Origin: Buxus sempervirens | Taxonomy: Eukaryota > Streptophyta > Magnoliopsida > Buxales > Buxaceae | Length of the DNA stretch: 64,000 nucleotides | NCBI GenBank assembly: GCA_947561395.2 | Contig: OX387189.1 | Location: forward strand, 25,234,329 to 25,298,328 | Direction of reading: 5' to 3' | Shown here: positions 57,227-64,000 of the stretch, one piece after another | Layout of the letters: every line of letters starts with the position of its first letter | How positions within the stretch are numbered: position 1 is the stretch's first letter | Program-made: the position numbers and the translations under genes | The notes under the pieces: model-generated | Database searches by the model: none | The model's input: the letters and a program-made list of their open reading frames with translations, nothing else | What the model was told of the DNA's origin: nothing

Positions 57227-58954
57227 TAGGGATGTCAATGGTTCGATTTTGGTTCAGTTTTGATAAAAACCAAACCAGACCAATTGTATATACTCCAAAC
57301 CAAAACCGAACACCGGCAGACTCAGTTTTTTTAGGATAAAACTGAAACCGAACCAAAATTGATTTAATAGGTTTAGTTCGGTTCGGTCCATATAGTTGGT
57401 GTTGGTTGTCAACATTTTTAGATATGTAATCAATTTGGTTTGGTTCAGTTTAACCTTAAAATTGAAATTGAAAAATAAAACCGGATTGGAACACTATGGG
57501 AATATATGACTGAGCGCGTATGTTTACACCGCTATAGCTCGGCAAATGAGAAAGAACCACGTGGTATCCACACAGGCTAGTTTCACCAGTAAAGACACGT
57601 AAGCATACGCACGTGCCTAAGAAGGAAAACCATACCATACGTTGGGGGAGTGATGTCATCATCAACATGGGACTAACAACTAAGACCATCTTAACAAACA
57701 ACGGAAACAAGGAAATCATTTGTTGGGATCATGACAAGCGGTTGTTCTACCGGAATGAAGTGGAAAAGGTTGATAACTCCAGAAACCGACATGAAGATCA
57801 TACAAACATAGGACGTTAAGCAACTGTCAAAGCTCGGCTATAAAAGGCATAGTTGCGCCGCAACCATTTACTATGATTATAATCCCATCATCCGTGATCA
57901 CTATCTAGTCTCCTACACCCACATTATAGCAAAAATGGATAATTTAGGACTCCTCTCACTATTTCCTGTCACAGTGACACTTCAAGATCACTATTTACTC
58001 CGATCAAAGTGAAGAACCTGCTACCGACAAGGAAGTCAAGGCCGCCCCTGTTTCCTAATCTTATACTTCGATTACAGCTACAAGGTTACGAACAGCCGGT
58101 ACTGAAGCTATCTTTGGTCAAGCCAAGGGATTAGTAGAACATCAGCTAAATAGTATTCCTAGTTGAATCCCCGAATCAGCTTTACTAACAGACGCCCCCT
58201 ATATCCCTACCTTATAGTCTGATTACGACTATAAGGCCAAAGGAGGCCAATACTGCTAGCATTGATGATTTTTATTTGTTTTATTTCTTTTGAGTTATTT
58301 GGAGGCTTGTTGTAATCAACGATTGTGTCTTTGGTAACCGATATCTGAATATAATACTTTGTCATTGCTGTCTGTCATTTTCAAACACGAATAAGAATCC
58401 AAACGAAAACTACACCCCTAGTTTTTATTCTTTCGTCTGATTAGTTTTATTTTAGGTGACTTGCAGTACGACTAGACCGACTCCGGTTTAGATCCGGAGC
58501 ACGTACTCGGGATCAAGACCCGACCTGAATCGTGTATCAATAGATACTAGCACGCCTACAAATAGACACATCACCCCTATCGCCATGTGTCGAGCCAAGT
58601 CAAATTTGGGAGGAACAGCGTAGTAAAAGAATTAGAAACAAAGAATGTTACATGGACTATTAATTAATTATGATACACGTGACTTAATAAATTTGGGTGT
58701 TGGAATAAATTTAAAAAAATATGGAGGGCATTTTTTGTATAGAATGTCATGCCAAGGGGTTGGTTTTATAATAATATATAAAACCAAAGCTAAAACCAAA
58801 CTGAGACCAGTTAAGGACAACCTAAAACCAACACTAATACTTTATAATAATATAAAAAACCAAAACCAAACTGAGACCAATTAAGGGCAACCTAAAACCA
58901 ACACTAATAGGTTTGGTTTGGTTCTTGGTTTTAACCAAACCGTTGCTATCCCTA
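57227..58954. mobile_element. hAT-type element, 1728 bp
   Basis: Termini TAGGGATGTCAATGG and CCGTTGCTATCCCTA with a perfect 8-bp duplication GTCAAAGT (57219-57226 and 58955-58962). The ends carry arrays of GGTTTGGTT/AACCAAACC. A tandem repeat at about 58780-58915 duplicates the AACCAAACTGAGACCA unit. The interior 57480-58600 differs in composition from the ends and may be captured or nested DNA. No transposase recognised. Confidence 0.87.
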
Positions 58955-58962
58955 GTCAAAGT

Positions 58963-60499
58963 AAAAGTTAAGGCTGCATTCCGATATCAGGAATCTGCAT
59001 AGCGAGAAAGCATGAGAAATGACTCTTTCTCTCTCTCTCTCTATAGATGCAGATTCCTCCAATTCTCAAACAAACAAAACCTAATCCAAATGCCCACAAG
59101 TTGCAGGAAGAGGTCCTTTCCTACAGTCGTACGGTATACAAACAAAACCGAAGAGGAGTTATAAAAAATAAATCACTTTGGTTTCTAGAAGATGCCTATG
59201 TGTTTGTTTTCTCATTCTAGCTCTTTTCTAAAGGTTTATTGCATGCATGAAATATTAAAAACTAGCATAAAATGAGTATGGATAGAAATCACCTCTTCCA
59301 TTACTAGAATATTTTTTTTTTTTAAATTAAAAGTACGTATGAGCTACATCCTTCTTATGCTATGTTTAAGGGATGAAATCTTTTGCTATGTTTAAGGGAT
59401 GAAATCTTTTGCTATGTTTATCTGAATTGGTCCTGCTTTGGCCATGAGATGCTACCATGTAGAGCATCTAAAGGTCAATGTTTTTTATGTGAGCCTCACT
59501 TGAAATATTTACAACAATGAAAAACACTGATGGTGAAATGCTCCACATGATAGCATCTACCGCCAGTAAAAGTCCTCTTTTTTGTAGTGCAAGTGCCTAA
59601 TCAGTATAGACATTGCAGAAGATTTGGACCCAAAATATACACACGTGTGAAACAACTAGATTATTGGAAAAAAAATGAAAAAAGGATCATGGAGAAAGTG
59701 AAATTAATCAACAATAATAAATGCATTGATTTTTAGTAGCATAGACAACATATAAAAATCCAAGTTAGGTAATGTGATTAGGGGTTATAAGGCCCAAAAC
59801 AAAAATAAATAAGCCCATATAAGGCCCTGAAACTATAATTAAAGGGGTTAGTTGTGGGCTTCTGTTGCAAATTAGGAGCTGACTACCAAAAAAAAAATTA
59901 GGAGCTGATTTTCTTTGTGTGAGGACTTGGCATGAGTTCCAAAATTATGGTTTCACTCATGCTATGGTTACTCAATGCATCATCATCCTTATATCACATG
60001 GACTACGTAGCTTATGTTGTACCGTAAACCTGGGTTTGAAACATGGACCAGGACCATCTCATAGTATCCCCATGTCCCTGTAATGATCACATCATTTGCA
60101 TGAATGCGCATTCATTATGTATCCACGTAGGGACAATATCATGTCATTAATCTTTTCAACTTTAAGTACACCAAGGACAAGATTTTCCTCTTTTGGATGA
60201 ATTTAGGGTTTAATGCAATGATAGATATAGATGTGATGATACCCTTATTGGCCTCTACATTTAAGAGACTACTAAATTGTGATAGCTTTGTTGACTAGCT
60301 TCTACATTTTGGAGCCAACATTTTTTCATGAATCCTCATCACCTTGTCTCAAGCCTAATGGCTACTGACCATTAATATTAGGGTTTTTTTATATATATAC
60401 CCCTATATTATGATATATTTACATCTATATCTTCTTGTTTTTAGTATTTATATTTGTATCAATGCATAATCGTTGCATGTACCATCTAGTGTTAAATCT
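58963..60499. other. Spacer with a minor MITE
   Basis: No gene. A partial foldback relative of 56888-57075 lies at about 59440-59580 (GATGCTACCATG.. / ..CATGATAGCATC). A 24-bp unit (TGCTATGTTTAAGGGATGAAATCTT) is tandemly repeated near 59357-59420. Confidence 0.5.
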
Positions 60500-60739
60500 C
60501 ATTAAATTTTGTTGGTTATTTTTATTAAATGACTAAAATAACCTTTTATAAGGTAATATATATATGGGTAGGTTGAGTTTCATTACCTTTTATAAATCTC
60601 ATTACCTTTTATAAGGTAATATATATACAAGGAGATATATAAAAATATAAGATAGCATAGGAGGATAAATGCAAATTAGTTTTTATTTTATAGAAGGTTA
60701 TTTTAATTATTTAATAAAAATAAATAACAAAACTTAATG
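60500..60739. mobile_element. Foldback MITE, about 240 bp or more
   Basis: The arms CATTAAATTTTGTTGG..ATAACCTT (60500-60552) and AAGGTTATTTTAAT..AAAACTTAATG (60696-60739) are inverted copies. The middle repeats TTACCTTTTATAAGGTAATATATA. It lies about 230 bp upstream of the germin-like start. Confidence 0.75.
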
Positions 60740-60969
60740 GACCTTATTTTCGCAGTCCCCTTGTCCAGTCCCTGTGGACGGCAATTACAGATGGGAATTA
60801 CAATGATGGCCGGCCTCTGAATCTTCCAGTCAGTCCATCAAGAGGAAGGCACACTCTTCAACCATGAATGTACAAATATATCAATTGATCAAGTTAAGAC
60901 CAATATTCAACGCAAAGAAGCATCAGTTGTTCTTTAACCTTCTCAAAAATACAGTGCAATTTATCAACT
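60740..60969 (+). promoter_or_regulatory. Upstream region of the germin-like gene
   Basis: About 230 bp separate the foldback MITE from the ATG. No clear TATA box is seen close to the start; an in-leader ATG occurs at 60864. Confidence 0.35.
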
Positions 60970-61597
60970 ATGGCCCAGAATTTCCTCAAAACTGTTTTGT
61001 TCATTCTATCAGTTTTGATGGCCACCTCTTGGATTGCAAAAGCAAGTGATCCAGACATCATCTCTGACTTTATAGTCCCAGCAAACTCCAGTTTTGTTGA
61101 TGGAAATTTCTTCACCTTCACTGGAATGCATCAAATATTTAATTCCGGTGTACTCACAACCTTCAAGGTGACAAAGGCTACCTTGGTTGAGTTCCCAGCT
61201 CTCAATGGCCAGAGTATCTCCCTTGCAGCACTACAGTTCCCCGCGGGTGGCGTCAACCCCCCTCATACCCATCCTCGTGCAGCGGAACTTCTCTTCGTCG
61301 TTGATGGTAGCCTATGAGGTTGGTTTTATTGACACCACAAACAAACTTTACAATCAAACTCTCCAAATTGGAGACATGTTCATTTTCCCCAAGGGACTGG
61401 TTCACTATCAATACAATACAAACCAAGAAGATCAGGCCAAGGCTATTTCTGCGTTTGGAAGTGCAAATGCTGGAACTGTGTCTGTTCCAACCAGCGTTTT
61501 CGCCTCAAGGATTGATGATGGCATTCTTGCCAAGTCTTTCAAAATCGATGTTGCAACCATTCAAAACATCAAAGCAGGTCTTGCAGCCAAGGCCTAA
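60970..61597 (+). pseudogene. Germin-like protein (GLP9 type), one-base frameshift
   Basis: The ATG at 60970 begins a ~24-residue signal peptide (ending near IAKA) and a mature start SDPDIISDFIVP that matches the germin-like 9-3 subfamily, which lacks the usual N-terminal Cys pair. Germin box 1 (PPHTHPRAAELLFVVDG, two His and one Glu metal ligands) is intact. At 61313-61315 one extra T turns the next codons into a stop at 61315-61317. In the following frame VGFIDTTNKLYNQTL and box 2 (GDMFIFPKGLVHYQYN, with third His) continue to a stop at 61597. Without the extra base a 208-residue cupin, near the usual length, would result. Germin-like proteins are secreted, manganese-binding cell-wall cupins. 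It is either a young pseudogene or a base-call error. Confidence 0.9.
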
Positions 61598-62569
61598 TAG
61601 AATCTCCCTTCTATTGCTTGCCTCATGCACTCAATCCGTTTCTACCATTGTTATGATCTTTGGCTATACCTTCATTCAATTATTGTAATGTGACAGAATA
61701 AATTATGGCATGTCCGTGGCTTTGAATTTATAAGATCATTTACTAGTTGACTGAACTACTCTTTTGGTGCAGCCTCAAATTAATCATATATTTCTGGTGC
61801 ATTGATTCTTCTAATCTTAATTACCAAATTCATACAAATACCCACCAAAAAAAAATTCCAAAATTGATGAGAGATAGCAAGAGCAAGCAAGTCAAACAAG
61901 AGTTTTAGAATTGTCTTTATAAATTTTTTTGACACTGATTTCATCTTATAATTTATAATAAGATAATATTATCATTTCCTGTCCAAATTCATGGCTACTG
62001 TGTCTTGTTTTCTACCACTAATAAAGATGACTGAATGGTGTTCATTGCCCCTCAAGTTCCATTAATCTCTGGCTACTCTTGTCAAATCTCTATTGGAATG
62101 AATGAGGAACTGCCATCGTATATGGAAAAGACAGAGGTGAATGATCTCAATATTACATATCAAATTTATCTTTTGTTTACAAAGTCATCGACTGTCACGC
62201 CCAAAACGTTGCCAAATAAGCTGATTTTTGTTTGTAAAGAAGAGGAAGAAGAAGCCATATTGATTATTTTGAATATAATTCAGCCAATAAAAATATCTTA
62301 CTTGAAAGTATGGATTAACGTACTCTGTAGAGAAGCACCCCAAGCTCAACCCAAAAGCTCTGGTACCATGACAAAATCCAGATATCAAAATTCTATGTTT
62401 TATAGTTCATTCATGGTTATACACAAGTATGGTAACCCCAAGAAAAAAAAAAGGAGAATAAATAGGGGTATGAAAGAAAACAGGGATTTACATGAAGAAA
62501 ACATATGCACTTGATCATAACAGTATCTAAAGAATTTTAATATCAATTTGTGACAAAGAATACTTGTCT
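61598..62569. other. Downstream spacer, no certain gene
   Basis: It contains the probable 3' UTR of the germin-like gene (AATAAATT near 61698). A minus-strand TGGTACCAGAGC (62355-62366) resembles a tRNA-Met primer site but no LTR pair was found. A 159-codon frame at 62035-62514 is low-complexity and not called. Confidence 0.45.
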
Positions 62570-62793
62570 CCACTTTATATAGCATTAGAGCTGGTTGGCT
62601 TAAGTGGAGGGATGCTTCTACGATTTTGTGAGATAAGCATGTTCTAATTAAATTAACGGATAAGTTCTATAAGATAGCAATTAGACCAGCTATATTGTAT
62701 GGTGCAGAATGTTGGACGGCAAAGAATCAACATATTCAAAAGATAAGTGCTACTAAGATGAGGATACTAAGATGGAATTATGGGAAAACTAAG
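62570..62793 (+). pseudogene. LINE reverse-transcriptase C-terminal fragment
   Basis: The plus strand encodes RAGWLKWRDASTILCDK-like residues followed by KFYKIAIRPAILYGAECWTA and KMRILRW, the strongly conserved end of the RT region of plant non-LTR elements. It is cut at 62794 by a MITE-like end. Confidence 0.75.
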
Positions 62794-62990
62794 GGGGCGT
62801 TTGGTGAGCATTATAGAATCTGGATTCTAGTAGAATCCGATTCCATAATCCAAAAGGTGTGTTTGGTTGGGATTTTAAGTCCGGATTCTACCATCCGGTT
62901 GTATAATCAAGCCCAGAATCAGAATCTACTTTTTTGGTGATTATAGGGATTATGGACATTGGTGCTTATATTTCCAAAACCTGTGATTCT
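62794..62990. mobile_element. MITE-like end (GGGGGCGTTTGGTGAG)
   Basis: It begins with the GGCGTTTGG motif frequent at the ends of plant MITEs, followed by GAATCTGGATTCTAG-type short inverted repeats. It runs into the A/T block and its other end is outside the window. Confidence 0.5.
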
Positions 62991-64000
62991 AGAGATTATG
63001 TATAACATATTATAATAAATAATAACATTATAATATAATATATTCTGTTATATGATATATAATTGATAATACAATGTTAAGTTATATTACATGTTATATA
63101 AATATTATTATAATAATAGTATACATTATTATATTATATATAATAAATTAAAATTTCAATATAATGTACATTATAAATTATTATTATTATTATAATATAT
63201 TATTTTAATAACAACAAATTATAATATAACTTATATTACATTATAAATTTTATTATATTATTATTATTATATTATATTATATTATTATAATAAACATATT
63301 ATTACATCATAAAATATAATAAATTTAATATATTATAATATATTGTAATAATTTAATATTATAATATATATATATATATTATATTTAATATAATAATATT
63401 GTATAAATTATAATATAACTTTTATTAGAATTTATGTTATAATAAACATTAATTATATTGTAGTATTATTATAATAATATTATATTATTATATAATAATC
63501 TGAAACATATTAATATATTACATATTTTAAACAAATTAATATATTGATATTAATAGTATTATATTGTTACAATAAACATATTATAATAATATTATATACA
63601 TATATATTTAATATAATAATATTCAAATTTAATATATTATATTAATATTGACATAATTATATATATAAATATATTTAACAAATTTAATATTATAATATAT
63701 TAAATTTAGTGTCACAATAAATTTATTATAATATTATATATAATACACATAAAGTTTGAGTTATAATAAACATAAATTATATTATTATAAAATTATATAT
63801 TATAATAAGTTATAATATAATATACATAATATTTTATTATTATATTATTATAATATTATATTATAAATTATAATACTATTATAACTATTATATGTATTAT
63901 GTAATATTTACAAATTCATATGATATTATAATAATAATATATAATATTATAATATAATATATATTATTATAATATTATTAAAATAATAGTAGTGTTGTTG
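62991..64000. repeat. About 1 kb of nearly pure A/T (TATAATATTA-type)
   Basis: Almost no G or C in irregular TAATATA/TTATTATA repeats, continuing to the window edge. It is probably an AT-rich core expanded inside or beside the preceding MITE. Confidence 0.85.

Noticed and set aside
62355-62366. tRNA-Met primer-binding site of another retroelement on the minus strand
   Set aside because: TGGTACCAGAGC is suggestive, but no LTR pair or polypurine tract could be found nearby.
62035-62514. 159-codon frame
   Set aside because: Low-complexity, no conserved domain and no splice or promoter support.

Overview
The window is nuclear DNA of a flowering plant. Three host genes show this: an AINTEGUMENTA-LIKE 5 transcription factor with seven spliced coding exons, the first coding exon of a Rab1/RABD2 GTPase, and a germin-like protein gene. 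The surrounding transposons are typical plant families (Copia with a tRNA-iMet primer site, Helitron with an RPA-like gene, hAT/MULE/Harbinger MITEs, Cassandra, TRIMs, long-LTR solo LTRs). The species cannot be fixed from the sequence alone.

Layout. 1-2.6 kb: 5' end of a RABD2-type gene on the minus strand, with a 14-nt coding first exon and a first intron running off the left edge. 2.9-4.6 kb: a MULE-type foldback MITE and a Harbinger-type MITE with a hAT element inside it. 4.9-39.1 kb: one large transposon nest. The host is an LTR-type element called family X here. It carries a hAT MITE, a Copia element (6664-15151, TSD CTTAA) that itself holds two more X copies, and a decayed autonomous Helitron (15865-38835, minus strand: Rep, Pif1-type helicase and RPA-like gene). 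The Helitron holds a LINE 3' fragment (with its own hAT MITE), a 1.6-kb hAT element in the helicase, and an 8.3-kb small-LTR composite (25885-34177, TSD GCTTG). That composite holds a ~3.0-kb solo LTR (TSD TCATG), which holds a 3.8-kb solo LTR (TSD ATATA). 39.9-42.3 kb: a third solo LTR of the same long-LTR family (TSD TGTAC). 42.3-51 kb: gene-poor sequence with an orphan G-box/TATA promoter-like block, a TRIM, a 1.7-kb hAT element and small MITEs. 51.4-53.8 kb: intact AIL5-like gene on the plus strand. 54-60.7 kb: spacer with Helitron, hAT and foldback MITEs. 60.97-61.6 kb: germin-like gene broken by one extra base. 62.5-64 kb: LINE fragment, MITE end and about 1 kb of nearly pure A/T.

Functionally, only AIL5 looks intact and complete here. 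RABD2 is probably functional but mostly outside the window. The germin-like gene reads as a frameshifted pseudogene unless the extra base is an assembly error. All transposon coding regions carry stops, frameshifts or insertions.

The least explained signal is in the three long solo LTRs. Each carries arrays of short hairpins. In two of them one array sits immediately upstream of the TATA box and a second lies within the predicted transcribed part. The stem sequence is shared by all hairpins within an element but differs completely between elements. Next are a near-perfect ~142-bp palindromic LTR fused at the primer-binding site to a Cassandra (5S-derived) element, and a microsatellite expanded in frame inside the Helitron Rep tyrosine motif.
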